In this document: positions 12,884 through 25,110 of the stretch, one piece after another | How positions within the stretch are numbered: position 1 is the first letter of the stretch | Layout: the number at the start of each line of letters is the position of its first letter | Origin: Plazaster borealis | Lineage: Eukaryota; Echinodermata; Asteroidea; Forcipulatida; Labidiasteridae | Reading direction: 5' to 3' | Length of the DNA: 64,000 bases | NCBI GenBank assembly: GCA_021014325.1 | Contig: CM037469.1 | Coordinates: forward strand, 11,970,663 to 12,034,662 | Notes under the pieces: generated by a model | The model's database searches: none | What the model was told of the DNA's origin: nothing | The model's input: the letters and a program-made list of their open reading frames with translations, nothing else | Made by a program: the position numbers and the translations under genes

Positions 12884-13874
12884 ATTCAGTTTACTGGAAG
12901 TTTTTTATTAGAGAGTTGGGCCTTCCTGATCATAGTCATGATCATGTACAAGCCTGGTTGAGCTCTCACTCATTAAAACTAAATCAGAACAAATCGGAAT
13001 TTTTGCTTTTTGGCTCCAAAGTACAACTAAATAAGATAAATGTTCACTCTATAATATTGCAGGTTCTGTATTTGAGTCACTCATGTAGAAATCTTCGGTG
13101 TTCAATTTGATTCTACCATGTCAATGTCATGTCAAGTTTCAGCCATCTGTAAATCAGTCCGTTACCAGCTGCGTAACATTGGTGTTATACGAAAGTATTT
13201 AACTCAATCAGCCACTGAAAAGATTGTTCATGCCCTTATTTCATCCCGTTTAGATTTTTGTAATTCTCTTCTCTATCAATTACCAAACACTCAGCTTGCC
13301 AGATTGCAAAGACTACAAAACACAGCTGCCCGGATTGTTACACTGTCTAATCGTAGAAGTCACATCACACCAGTACTTCAATCTCTCCATTGGCTCCCTA
13401 TGCCTTATAGAATTGTATTTAAATTACTTTTGCTTGTGTTGCCTGCAAGGTTCCTCTGCGCTCCAGAATACAATACCAATCTGTCCATTCAATATCATCT
13501 CTCTAGGAATCTTCGGTCATCCAATTCATTGTCACTTGTTGTTCCTAAAACTCACACCTTATGGGGGGGATCGTTCATTCGCACATGCTGGATCTTCTCT
13601 CTGGAACGAACTTCCTCAAGATATTCGTAATATTTCTGATGTACACAATTTCAAAGTTACTCTCAACTCATCTATTCAAGATGTATTTCTTTAATTCATA
13701 GTTTTGTTGCTTATTGTTAATTATCGTATGTTTTCCCTAATTGTTACTTGGTTTTCTTTTCACTGGATATTTTTTGTACATAGCATATGTATTGTTTTTG
13801 TTTGCATTGTCTCTGCTTCTCTGCGCCTTGAACATCTCTTAGATTGATTTGGTGCATTACAAATGCCTATTACT
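12884..13874 (+). mobile_element. 5'-truncated CR1/L2-like LINE, copy 2 (degenerate)
   Basis: Duplicate of the LINE fragment at 9590-10553. It is slightly more intact: a 170-codon frame (13118-13630) covers SRLDFCNSLLYQLPNTQLAR and LHWLPMPYRI and keeps about 25 nt near 13470-13495 that copy 1 has lost. Still lacks the endonuclease and most of the RT, and is frameshifted near 13110 and 13555. Confidence 0.82.
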
Positions 13875-14464
13875 AGTCAGGTCAAGACAAAGTACAGGAT
13901 TGGTTATATTACTGTAATATCGAAAAAACAAATTGATTGGTTTCAATCTGGTGGTATCTCACTGATTGTACAGTACCAGCATTGATCCGCCACAGAAATT
14001 ATTTGCATCTGAAATCTAGCATGATACTTGGCTCTTCTACAAAAAAGGACAATAGAGTACATTGTACAAGGGCTGACCTAATGTACACATGGTAAAGGCT
14101 TTTAAAGACTTTTCAGGCTATTTAAAAACAATGTTGCTAATTTTTCTGAGGGTAAAAAAAGGTCAGAAAACAGATTTAAGTAGGAAAAATATCATACTTG
14201 TGAAATATTGTCAAGCCAGAAAATAGTATTTCTTAAGAACCCCACCCCCATAAATGTATAACTAAATAAATAAATAAATAAATAAATGAATGAATAAATA
14301 AATAAGTTCATACATAAAAAAATGATATTAATATAATAATTAAAAATAAATAAAATAAATAAATAAATAAATCATAACCAAAATAGGTCAAATATGAACA
14401 TGCAAAACAAGCGACCAAAATCACAAAATAAATGTTTCACTTAGAAAATGTATGTTAATGTTGT

Positions 14465-14500
<36 letters not shown>

Positions 14501-15094
14501 CAAACAAATACTCTTAAGCCCACTTTTGATCAATAAATCCCATTTACCGGAAGATCTTCAAATAATATGCAAAATCAATTTGATGAAATCATGCAAGTTT
14601 CACTGATGACCTTATAGTCCTCAGCAGACTAGTAAAGTTGCAGGTTACACTTCTTTTGGGAGAAGTGTTGGATAGACCGTGTTGGCTCCGAGACCACACT
14701 GGCTCTTTTCAGAGCCAACACTCCTCCCAAAAGAGATTTACACGTGGTTGTACTCACAAGTTTACTAGTTAAAACAACTTCTTAGAGAATTTGTGCTTAT
14801 TTGGCCTCAATGGATATGAAACGTACACAGAAGCACTACTCGCGCTTGTGTGATAACTAAGAATACAATGTTGGTCTGTAAACAAATAGTGCCCGAGTGA
14901 AAAAACGGTCTTTTCAAAAAACATAATAATTGCACCATATTTTCCACAACTCTAAAAAGACACAATAAATGAAAGATCCTGAAATACTCAATTCACATTT
15001 TAGGACAGTAATGTTTATTGAATTATTCATGAACTGTTATTACACACAATTAACAATATATAAATGGTAAATTTAAGGTCTGTAGCTTCGTACA
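13875..15094. repeat. Non-coding stretch with simple repeats and a foldback
   Basis: No gene. It contains a (TAAA)n tract at about 14260-14376, a run of about 32 T at 14467-14498, and an imperfect foldback at 14645-14745 (cttcttttgggagaagtgtt against aacactcctcccaaaagag). The foldback has a relative at 29125-29285. Confidence 0.7.
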
Positions 15095-15114
15095 GTGGAC
15101 GGATATTATAAGTT

Positions 15115-15470
15115 TTACATTTCGTGGCGTGTTGAGGGCGAGCGGTCTACTTCACCGTACCCAAGCTCTGGTGTTGTCAGCAGCAGAGTGTGGGTTCGAA
15201 CCCCGGTCATGACACTTGTGCCATTAAGCAAGGCACTTAACCATAATTGCTTCGTAAAAAAATTGCTTCGTAAAAAGTGGATGATACCTATGCCTACACA
15301 TCCTTACAGACTGTGAAGGGGGTAACCCTGTTTCAGCCCCAGGAGTAGGTGGCAACGTGCCCCTGGTGGCAGTTGATTTGGGTCGATAGCCCAAATCAGT
15401 TAAGTGTAGCCCTCACCTTCAAGTGGCCTTCCGGCCTTGTGATGTTAGGCGATCTCTCATAAAACAAATT
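15115..15470 (+). mobile_element. tRNA-Ser/Leu-like SINE, forward copy
   Basis: Head with A-box-like GGGCGAGCGGTCT and B-box GGGTTCGAACCCC, followed by a conserved body (cacttaaccataattgctt, then gcccctggtggcagttgat). An inverted copy lies at 22172-22500. Immediately followed by a LINE-like tail. Confidence 0.7.
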
Positions 15471-15479
15471 TAAAAATTT

Positions 15480-15712
15480 TTTTTTAAACAAATGTTTAAT
15501 TTATCATAATGTCATAAAAACTTCTACGGGACGGCTCAAACTTGGACGGTTAGAAGTTGTTAATGTTTCATGTATATTGTATAATGTTGGACGTATTTGT
15601 ATGTATTATTGTTATTGTGCGCTATTATTATTACTGCCATGAAAGATGTTATTGTCACTGATTAGCGAGCACCACAAATTTCCTTTTTGGACAATAAAAT
15701 ATAATTGAATTG
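15480..15712 (+). mobile_element. LINE 3'-tail fragment
   Basis: AT-rich segment ending 'ttggacaataaaatataattgaattgaattgaa' (in part), the kind of short-period TTGAA tail seen at the 3' end of CR1-group LINEs. No reading frame. Confidence 0.4.
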
Positions 15713-16271
15713 AATTGAAAAGATATCCTTGCATTAGATCAACACCATGACAAATGGCAGTACAAAATAAACCTGTGGCTGATTAAAGATAATACTTGTC
15801 ACACAAACCCAGTATTATACAATTGCTGTCCGATTCTGTTTCAATTTTGAGGAAGACCCATACAGTTGCAAAACCTTAAAGGAAAGTTCTGTTTCCCACA
15901 AGCTACAATTTTATGAAATAATAACAACACAAACAAAATAATTACTTTTCATTTTTCGAAGCACTAATAAATAAGTCCTTCAGTTGTGGGTTCAAAGCCT
16001 TGTCACTTGAGAAATAACATTTTTGTCATAAAAAGTTAAATAACCCCAACAAAACCATATATTTAGTGTTTCAATTTGGTGTAGAAGCAGCTATAATTAA
16101 ACCAGACCAGGACGGAATTCAAAATGTGGAAGATGTGCAAGGTAAAACAAATGGACGGTTGGAATCCACATGGCATATGTTCACATTAATTTAACAATGA
16201 ATAGCATACATGCTTAGAATACAAATTTCAAACAGTTGTTGAGTTTACTCTGTATGGCTTTTGCCCTAGCC

Positions 16272-16326
16272 ATCTCCCAATATTTGGTATGTACCAAATA
16301 TTTGGTATGTACCAAATATTTGGTAC
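16272..16326. repeat. Short tandem palindrome
   Basis: The self-complementary 20-mer around ATATTTGGTATGTACCAAAT is repeated about 2.5 times, immediately left of the TTAA element at 16331. Confidence 0.8.
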
Positions 16327-16330
16327 TGTT

Positions 16331-16683
16331 TTAAAGGCACTGAACACGTTTGGTGATTGTCAAAGACCAGTGTTCTCACTTGGTGTATCCCAACATATGC
16401 ATAAAATAACAAGCCTGTGAAAATTTGGGCTCAATTGGTCATTGAAGTTGCAAGAAAATGATGAAAGAAAAAACACCCTTGTTGGTAGGAATAAAAACTT
16501 CTTGCAAGAAGTTTTTATTGTTTTAGTGAGAAATTACCTCTTTCTCAAAAACTACGTTACTTCAGAGGGAGTCGTTTCCTACAATGTTTTTTACTATCAA
16601 CAGCTCTTCATTGCTTGTTACCAAGTCAGTTTTTATGCTAATATTTGTTTTGAGTCATTACCAAACGTGTACGATACCTTTAA
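16331..16683 (+). mobile_element. TTAA-flanked miniature element, copy 2
   Basis: Begins TTAAAGGCACTGAACACGTT and ends CGTGTACGATACCTTTAA. It contains the internal hairpin 'aaaaacttcttgcaagaagtttttat' (in part). The open frame 16442-16840 across it is a consequence of repeat composition, not a gene. Confidence 0.78.
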
Positions 16684-17318
16684 TAAATCAGGGCTCGAAT
16701 TTGTAGGAAACATTCACAAGACTGCAGGGTTTGTTTGTAGCTTGGAATTTTTACTGAACCAGAATTCTTTTCACAAGACCAGATTCAAAATTAGAAAAAG
16801 ACATGAGAAGACCAAAATCAAAATGACATCACAGTTTTAACATATGAACTGTTTTATTGTTGTTGTTTTGTTTCGAGAAGAGAAGATTGATTTCATTTGT
16901 CTTGTGGATAAATAGTCTTTGATGCTCAACAGAATTGAACGATATTTATCAGAATCAAAGTCAACATTTGAGTATCTTTAAAGAAAAAATGAAGATATTG
17001 AATTTAAAATCATAAGACCGATGGACTTGTCCAGTCGTGAGGTTACTGGCCCGGTGCTAACATCACTGGCCTCAGGCCTGTGGTCCAAGGTACAATTTGA
17101 GCCCTGTATGTAAAACTTACCTAATATTTCCCACAGTGGTATTATCTATAAACTGTCCCTGTGTCACAATGGAATATCTGCACATCAGTATTAAGTTCAA
17201 CAACTAGTGAAATAATGGAAAAATGCACCCCTACTTCAGTTTAAAACCCCACCCCCCTTTCCTTTTCAATATTTACAGATAACCTAGAATTTGGAAACCG
17301 GAAAAGTGTGCATTGAAG

Positions 17319-20300
17319 TTACTTCTTCTTCTTTCCCTTTTTCTTGCCGGAGCCCTTCTTTCCCTTCTTGCCCTTCTTCTTTTTCTTCTTGCTGTACGGT
17401 CCGATCTGCTTCCTGACCATGATGCCACGCCACCAAGATTGTAACTGGAGAAACAATGACGAGGTTGATTTTTAGATAGGAATTTGTTTTATCTGCTTAT
17501 AAACTTCTACTATTCTGGATAGATTTGTTGTATCACTGTCTTCATGAACAGTGGCGTAACTAGACATTGCAATTATTTTATTTTTTGGGGGGGCAAGACA
17601 TGATTTGGGGAGGGTTTTGTTCATGTATGTAACAATTCATTTATGCATTTTTTATTCAAGCTTATTTGGAGGGTGGCAAGAGGGGGCCAAGGGTTCTGAA
17701 TGGGGGAAAGAGGGGGGGGGGGCCTCCTGCCTCCCTGCTACACCCCACCCTGGCTGGTTATGCCACTGTTCATGAATCAGTAACCATCAATCCATGCATC
17801 ACCATTGACAGCTTATTTTCTTACTGTTCGCACAAAATGTTTCTGTGGGCACCAAATTATTCCTTCGACACGGATCATCAGGGGGTATGGGGGATGCAAA
17901 GAGATGCATTCCAAGTTAAATTGAGCAAAAAACATTGAAAGAAAGGCAATAGAAGTTTAAAATTATCCTTTTGTTTTCCGGTCAGGAATTTGCAGAGTAC
18001 TCACTTCAGACTATTGTTTTTAGTAGAGAAATGCAATCACACTTGAACGTGTCAAAAAATTTGTTTCCCTCAGTGTCTAGTACATATTCCAATACTGTTA
18101 CTTTCTGAATCATGTTTCACTTCTTGGAGAGAGAATTGGTTTTGAATGGAAGGATGAAAATAAGACACAGCAATCGCTCTTACCTTGACAGTAGACTTGA
18201 GTTCCTCAAGTTCCTGATCGCGAAGTCTCCTGATCTTCTCTTTCTCAATTCTGTCTTCTACCACAACCTGCTCGTAGTCGGTATACTGCCACGAAAAAAC
18301 GAACCATTAAATCAAACATAAATTATCAAGTAATAATAATAACGGCTGTTATTTAGCAACAATTCCAGAAATGATCATTGCTCTTCACAAACACATTATT
18401 ACCCCTGGCCTTGATCTCACAAAGAGCCAAGATTGATCTTGAGATGTGTATCACTCTTAATTGCTAAGCAAAGTGTGACATCACGAGACAAATCACTATG
18501 GTAACACTGACAACTCATCTTAAAGGCACCTGGCAGTGGTATTTTGTCAAAATAAAGCTTTTGTCGTTAATATATACATTTTTATGAGTGGAATGTGAAC
18601 AAACAATTAAAGGAACATTACAGAATTGGTTTTTGCTAACAAAACAGTAGTGTAAGCACTCTATAATTCACCATATACATAAACTGACAAACCTGTAGAA
18701 GTTTGAGATTGATCGGCCATCTGGGTCACGAGAAAATAGTGAAAAACCGATTGCACATTTGCATGTGTTATACAATGCCGCATGAAACGCTCATGAGCGA
18801 TAAACTCCAATCGGAAATTAGTTTTATTTAGTTCTCATCAAATATGGCATTTCAGACAGAAATATTTCTAGGGATGTTTTCTACTATCATCATCATTAGA
18901 CCGTGTAAGTTTTATGTAAATCTGTGATCTTAAAGAAAATTTTAATAGACTGTGCAAGTCTCGCGCATATTTGAACTTCCGGGACCATCGTGGTCCCCAC
19001 CATATGGAGATTTACGTGGGCAAGATTTTGTTTTGTCAATTATTTTAGTTTAGCGTGGTTTATGACCATGAAAAATATATATGTTTTTGGGAATCTAATA
19101 CTTAGTGATAAAAAATAGGAAAGTGAAATCAATTCAACAATATAACGAAGAAAATCCGAGAACTATACTTGACCTCAGCTTCCGGTTGCTGCAAAAAAAA
19201 TTGAATTTTGTGCTCACCTCCGATCACAAAACTTATGTAAACGCTTGTTTTGGATGTGAGATGATAATCGCCAGTTGCTGTAATTAAAACGTGAAGCCTT
19301 TTCATAGCAGTCTATGGTTGTTGAGACTTCAGCGTCCTCTATAAACTGCGTCAAGCGTTAATTTTATGCCCGTGTGACCTTCGCGAATCCACGTAAGTTG
19401 TTTCTGAAAAGTTAAGATCAAATAAGCATCCTTGTCCCAGAGTTTTAATTTTGCTTCAATAATAACTAACACACTATTTGTGTATTTATTATAAAAACTA
19501 AAACTGATTTTATAAACATGTATTGAGTATTTTTGTTGTTCAGATTTTATCATTGAATATATTTTAAAACAAAGATTTGATTTCAGAGAAAAGAAATTTC
19601 TTCGTTTGACGTGTTTTCTCGTTCCGATACGCGCGAGACTTGCACAGTCTATTACCAGTTCTGTAACGTTCCTTTAACTAAGGTTAAAAAATTGTGTTTA
19701 TATGAAGTCCCAAATCTCATTTTCTACTTTGAGTTTTTTTGTTTTGCTGTCCAGTTATAACAATGTTTCTGTTACAAAGAGGTAAGTTGGCCATTCCCAG
19801 TGATCTTGTTGTAACGAGAGTCAACTGTACTAGGCAATACACTTTCCAGGAGCATTACCTTTTTGGTGAGATCCTGAAGCTTGGCGAGGTCGCTGGCCTT
19901 GGATGCCTTCAACACCTCCAGCGCGTGGGTCTTTTCTTCAACGTCTTTGTCGTACTTCTCCATCCAGTAGTCTACTTTTTCTTCCAGCTCCTGAAAATCA
20001 GAAAAAAACCACCAAAGATTTGAGAAGTGAAATTATCAACAAAAAAGGCAACAAAAAGAATCTGCATTATGAATCTCCAAGGAGACTGGCAAATACAAAT
20101 TTTAAGGTCATTTCAAGTTTGGATGAATACGAATTATCAAATATTTTTTTTAAATGCTTAAACTTTTTATGGTTTATCACTGTATACAGCATGCATTTTC
20201 TCAAACGCAGAGTAAGTAATATTTTATATATCAAGTTGTAAACCACAAGGGAAACTGACTGGGTAAATTTAAAAACAATTGGGGTTGAACAAAGAAAAAT

Positions 20301-23300
20301 TGACAAGAGCGGGATTTGAACCAACGACCTCCGGTTTAACGTGCCGGGGCTCTACCAACTGAGCTATCTAGCCCTATGTTGGTGGTCTCTCTGTTTTGTC
20401 AATGTCTTTGTTTGGGGTGCCAGTCAGAAGCCATACAACCGTTAGCCGCCGTGTAGCCAGGGATCACACCCAAGTTTATGATACAAACCTGGGAAGCAGC
20501 AGCAGAGGGATCACCTTAAGGGGATGCAACTTTTTATATGACATATTTTTTATGGCAGATAATGAATGAGTGTTTGAAGGGGTACTATTGTCATGATCAA
20601 AGCAGGCCTGTGGCTGTACGTGGAATTATGAACTCTCACCCAGTTACAGCACGCATGCCTCTGGATTAGCGTGCCAACGCTCTACCAACTGAGCTATATG
20701 GCCCTGACTGAGCTATCTAACACTTGGTTTTATTACCTAATAAAAAAGTCCCAAAGCAAATCAATAATTGTAATCTGGTACTTACTGCTTGATGTGCTTT
20801 GAGGTATTGCTCTATTTCCTGATTCACACGAATTTCCTCGTCAATCTTCTTCTTGATGAGCTGTTAATCACAACACAAAAAAATAAACAAATGTCATGAA
20901 TATTTTTGTTAATTGAATTTCCGGAGTTGGGAGATGTCCATGAATGCAACATTACATGTTTTGTACAAAACCCTTACACTCAACAAAGTATCAAATCCAA
21001 AAGAAAGAAAATTTTGAGAAAAATTGAGCTCTATCCTTGAGAAGGATGTCAGTCCCTCAGTGTATTCCAAAACAAGCTCAAGTCCTTTCTAGTTTCACCC
21101 TAAGTACTCTCATAGCCCTCCCTACATTCAATCATGTAACAAACATTACTTTCTTGTACTGTTGCATGTTAGATGAAATCTTTGCAGAGTAAATCATAAT
21201 AACCATAATAGTAACCACCCCAGATGGAGCGCAGACCGAGCAAACTTTAACATTGATCGGGGGCCGGGGGGCCCAACAGGTTATGACCAGGATTGTCAGC
21301 GCAGACTGCGCAATGAGAGTCAACAAGGGACCCAACGAGTTATGACCAGGATTGTCAGCCCAGACTACGCAATGAGAGTCAACATTGATCGGGGGCGGAA
21401 GACCCAACGAGTTATGACCAGGATTGTCAGCGCAGATTGCTCAATGAGAGTCAACATTGATCGGGGGCGAAGTGACCCAACGAGTTATGGCCAGGATTGT
21501 CAGCGCAGACTGCGCAATGAGAGTCAACATTGATCGGGGGGCCAAGGGGACCCAACGAGTTATGACCAGGATTATGTCACAAGTACAATTTGTGACCGAT
21601 ATCATACTCATTTCTGCTTTGCAGACAATTGTTAACCAATATTTTCTGCTTAAGCAGCTCTATGAAATTGGTCCAAGGAATGCAGCTCACCTCAATCTCA
21701 TCCCTGAGCTGCTTCTCACTCAGCGTACATCTCTTCTGGACCTGACTGACGGCCACCTCCGCATCCTTCTGGACGTACTTGCCCTCCATGCTGGTCTTGG
21801 CTTTCATCTCCTGGAGCTGGTCCTTCAGGTGAGCAATCATCTCGTTCCTCTGCTGGATCTCTTCTTCGAGCTCCACCTTGACATTCATGATTTGACGCTG
21901 AAGGCTCTTGATCCTCTTCCGCCCCTCCTCCTCTCTGGTAGATTCACCAAAAAATACATCTAATTGAATTAACTGATGCACTGATTACTTTATAAACAAC
22001 ATTTTTAAGTAATACCTCACAGACTAGTCATGAATAATAGCAATAATTGAATGGTGTTTCAATGGTCTGCTAGTGTTTGAAAAACACATCAAATTAGAAT
22101 TAGTCCCAATTTAGTGAAAACAAGAAAATATACTTGTAGTGCTTTCAAAAATAAGAATGTTTTAATGAGAAATCGCCTAACATCACAAGGCCGGATGGCC
22201 ACTTCAAGGTGAGGGCTACACTTAACTGATTTGGGCTGTCGACCCAAAATCAACTGTCACCAGGGGCACGGTGTCACCTACCCCTGGGGCTGAAACAGGG
22301 TAACCCCCTTCACAGTCCGTAAGGATGTAGCCATGGGTATCATCCACAGGAGCCTGGCTGGTAGAGCAGAATGCACTACCTTCCCAACTTGCTCAAGGGC
22401 ACAAGTGTCTTGACCAGGATTCGAACCCACACTCTGCTGCCGACAACACCAGGGCTTGGGTTCGGTGAACTAAACCGCTCGGCCACAATTGCAGCAGTAG
22501 AAAAACCATTAGGGATTATGGGAGGTGTTTAAATGCCATTTTATTGACGTTGACAGTATTTCAGACTGAAATATTTCTCTGGAGGATTGGTACTGGTATG
22601 AATTTTATACAAATAATTAGGGTTGGGAAGTTTAGAATGACATTTTGGTACAAAGTTCAAAGTAGTGTAAGAGCCTTACTTGAGAATTGTGTTCTGTAAT
22701 TCCGCTTTCTGATCCTGCTCGGCAGTCACCGAGTGGATGAGACTCATGAATGTCTTCTCACTAGTGATCTCATCCATGGCTTCTCCCAAGACATCTTGAA
22801 GAAATTGCCTGCAAACGGGAGAATTCATTCAAAGTATACATATGAAAAATACGAACAAAGATTTCAAAAAAGAGTGTATCATAAACTTGGGAATGATCCT
22901 TGGCTACACGGCAGTTAACTGTTGTATGACTTCTAACTGGCACCCCCAACAAAGATTCTAACAAAATAGGGAGATCGCCAACATAGGGCTAGATAGCTCA
23001 GTTGGTAGAGTGCCGGCATGTTAATCCGGAGGTCTTTGGTTCAAATCCTGCTCTAGTCAATTTGTCTTTGCCCAAATCATTTCAAATTTACCCAGTCAGT
23101 TTCCCTTGTTGTTTATTATTATTTAATAATAATAATAAAATTATATTAATTATTTTAAAAATGCTTTCCATGTCACATAGACATCACAGTAATATATACT
23201 GATTTGTACGTCAAATTATCAATAAAGGTACAATAAAAGTCACCTGTGAAAGTTTCAACACAGCGCCTACTTATTGATTACAGTGCCTAACTTAGTGAGA

Positions 23301-25085
23301 AAACAGCAACAAAATTGTCACGGTATTTTTATCAAGGACATTGACTACATCCATGTTTAGCGAGGTGACAGCAGGTACCAACCGCAACTCTAGCCGTATT
23401 GAGGGAAGTATTTAAACGGACACACCACAGAAATTTCCACGGAAAAGTTGTCTTCAGGCGCTCATTGGAGATTCAAATTTGATTGACTTACTCTATTGAT
23501 TTCTAATCAACAGGCGGGGTCATTTCAGAAAAATAAATTTCGCAGGATGCTTACTACCATATAACCATCTTTATAACAAGTAGGCTTTCTGATAAAAATG
23601 TTATCCTTTCTTTTCGGGTCATTAACATTAAGTGTGACCCTACCTTTTAAGGGTTTGTATACGTTTGGTAATTTCTCATACAAATTAATGGCAATAAAAA
23701 ACTTACTACATGTAGGTAAGAAGTACAGCAGTTTCTGATAGTATGAAGCATTTTGAGAAACATTTCACTTTGAAGTAATGTGGTTATGGAAAAAGATTTT
23801 ATCCAAACAAATTTAAATCAGAGACGCGTTTCTGTCAGAAACGTTTCTCAGACTGTGTATTCCAATTGCAGATTATTCTTCCTGCGTGGACATAACTGCT
23901 CCAGATTTTCGAAACCACCTTTTTAAATGAAATTTTCACAGGTTAGTGTTATGGTATATATCTACAACTATATAGGATTGAAAAAAACAGTGGGTTCCAA
24001 TTACCAAACGTTTACAATCCCTTTTATAAGGGTGAACATCTAACATGTAAATTTACAAGTCCATGAGATTATGTTCTGTATTGAGGCATTTTTTCAAAGA
24101 AGGGGAGGGGGAAGGGGTTCAATTTGAAATCAATTTTGTCAGGTGTTGTAGACCTCACCTGTCATACTGCAACTTCCCTAGGTTGTCTGACGTCAAGGGA
24201 CTCTGTTTCAAGCTCTTTGTAAACGTCTGCGCAGCGTGTCTTATCCCTCCGACCACACTCCCAATCTCCTGATCAGTCTCTTTCAGTCGGTTGGCGTCCC
24301 CCCTCCGGCCCCCAGCTCTCAACTCCGTCCTCTTTGAGATCAGCCCCTCGTACTTAGATTCTAGCTTATTTTGGCTGTCGATAATCTTGCCGATTTCATC
24401 TCCAACAATCTGCCCGAAGAAATAAATTGTCAAGTGACATTCTCAAGCCTTAAAGAATGCCTTACTATAAATAATAATAATAATATAGCGCCAATAAGGA
24501 ACTCGAGGCGCTTGAACAAACGGAGACATTTTAAGACAGGTTTTGAATTGTTTGAATTTTGAGACCGATTTAGGTAGCACCTTATAAGGATTTACAAGGT
24601 GCTGCGGCGCATTCAGCAGCCACTACCAGAAACACGGGGGCAAACCCCTTCTCTTACTTAGCGATAAGTGTAACTGGGTTCTAGTAGTACGCATCCAAAG
24701 GACGAAGCAATAATGGTTAATTGTCGTGCAGTGCTTAAGGACACAAGTGTCAAGACCAGGACTCAAACCCATGCTCTGCTGATCAGAAACACTGGAGCTC
24801 GAGTCCGGAGCTCTTAACCACTGAAAAGAACTGTCCTGCTTATGAACTACCTACCTGGGCGGAAGGTAGGAAATCGGCCAGAACCTTCAATAGAACCTTT
24901 TGACAAAATTTACTTCAGTAGTCACGTAGTAGCTGTAGTGTTAGGTTACGTGTACATACCTCATTAGCATCTGCTCTCCCTTCAAAGGTTTGTGGCATTA
25001 TCTTTCCCAGGACAGCTAGCTGGTCCACAGTGTCTTCCAACACTGTGGTGATGTACAACGAATCTAGCTCCGTTAACTCAGACAT
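17319..25085 (-). CDS. IQCG: IQ motif-containing protein G / dynein regulatory complex subunit 9
   Basis: Eight exons, leftward: 25085-24960, 24409-24159, 22808-22680, 21934-21691, 20860-20786, 19990-19859, 18285-18184, 17444-17319. All have GT-AG borders and phases fit throughout, giving 394 codons (human IQCG is about 443). Start is MSELTELDSLYITTVLEDTV; the VLEDTVDQL...IMP block is the DRC9 N-terminal signature. Exon 4 encodes EEEGR...IKSLQ and MIAHLKDQLQEMKAKTSMEG, nearly identical to vertebrate IQCG. Exons 5-6 form coiled coil (DEEIRVNQEIE; YWMEKYDKD; LKASKASDLAKLQDL). Exon 7 has VVVEDRIEKEKI. Exon 8 carries the IQ motif LQSWWRGIMVRKQIG and a lysine/glycine-rich tail. Role from family: subunit of the nexin-dynein regulatory complex between axonemal doublets of motile cilia, calmodulin-binding through the IQ motif. 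An acceptor-like CAG just upstream of the first exon (about 25111) suggests a separate 5'UTR exon. Divergent from RPL35A. Confidence 0.95.
18609..19677. mobile_element. Nested inverted-repeat elements in IQCG intron 6
   Basis: Outer element: AAAGGAACATTACAGAATTGG at 18612 matches the inverse of CCAGTTCTGTAACGTTCCTTT at the right end. Inserted within it is a second element, about 18944-19653, with terminal repeats TAGACTGTGCAAGTCTCGCG / CGCGAGACTTGCACAGTCTA. A copy of the inner element is at 46188-47122. No transposase visible. Confidence 0.7.
20275..20480 (-). mobile_element. tRNA-headed SINE family A, copy 1 (IQCG intron 5)
   Basis: Minus strand reads GGGCTAGATAGCTCAGTTGG (A-box region), then CGTTGGTTCAAATCCCGC (B-box), then a 'tcaatttttctttgttcaac' tail. 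It is a recognisable tRNA shape, but repeated at 22987, 35068 and 61826 with identical flanks, so it is a SINE and not a tRNA gene. Confidence 0.75.
21251..21575. repeat. Minisatellite, about 72-75 bp unit
   Basis: Four to five units built on 'gttatgaccaggattgtcag' then 'cgcagactgcgcaatgagag' then 'tcaacattgatcggggg'. Starts of the common motif are at about 21280, 21339, 21411, 21484 and 21559; the first spacing is 59 because the second unit has lost the gatcggggg block. It lies in IQCG intron 4, just downstream of exon 4. Confidence 0.9.
22172..22500 (-). mobile_element. tRNA-Ser/Leu-like SINE, reverse copy (IQCG intron 3)
   Basis: Reverse-complement relative of 15115-15470: head GTGGCCGAGCGGTTTAG, B-box GGGTTCGAATCC, then the shared body. 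Some 50 nt differ around the 'accataattgcttcg' segment of the forward copy. Confidence 0.72.
22915..23145 (+). mobile_element. tRNA-headed SINE family A, copy 2 (IQCG intron 2)
   Basis: Leader 'aacaaaatagggagatcgcc', then tagggctagatagctcagttgg, then the B-box ttggttcaaatcctgc and the tail 'tttacccagtcagtttccct', ending in (AAT)n at 23116-23140. Confidence 0.75.
23215..23645 (+). mobile_element. Dispersed DNA element (copy at 33780-34185)
   Basis: Shared blocks include 'tatcaataaaggtacaataaa', 'gagaaaacagcaacaaaa', 'tttagcgaggtgacagcagg' and 'gatttctaatcaa', all present in inverted order and orientation at 33780-34185. Non-coding. Confidence 0.65.
23647..24030 (-). mobile_element. TTAA-type miniature element, family 2, copy 1
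   Basis: Left end ttaagggtttgtatacgtt, right end 'ttaccaaacgtttacaatcc'. It has an internal hairpin 'gcgtttctgtcagaaacg'. Relatives at 35297-35612 and 60322-60718. Related to, but distinct from, the family at 671. Confidence 0.65.
24468..24845 (-). mobile_element. tRNA-headed SINE family C, copy 1 (IQCG intron 1)
   Basis: Minus strand: a tRNA-like head ending near 24835, the body gtgtccttaagcactg, then the tail 'gcgcctcgagttccttattgg' (in part) with (ATT)n. Fuller copies are at 50222-50650 and 62095-62545. Confidence 0.65.
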
Positions 25086-25110
25086 GATTGCAACGAAATC
25101 ACTTCCCTGC

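Larger units (their letters stand above)
10641..13874. repeat. Segmental direct duplication, unit 2
   Basis: Second unit of the duplication described at 7339. It ends 'aaatgcctattact', exactly at the LINE tail, after which the sequence is unrelated to that after unit 1. The very high identity indicates a recent event. Confidence 0.93.

Noticed and set aside
14260..14376. CRISPR-like array
   Set aside because: It is a plain (TAAA)n simple repeat with no spacers; none of the tandem arrays in the window has repeat-spacer structure.
16442..16840. 132-codon open frame on the plus strand
   Set aside because: It runs through a TTAA miniature element and into unrelated repeat; frames in other copies of the element are broken.
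20306..20375. tRNA gene (GCTCAGTTGG...GGTTCAAATCC shape)
   Set aside because: The same head with the same flanking leader and tail recurs at 22987, 35068 and 61826, with decay in some copies; it is a SINE head.
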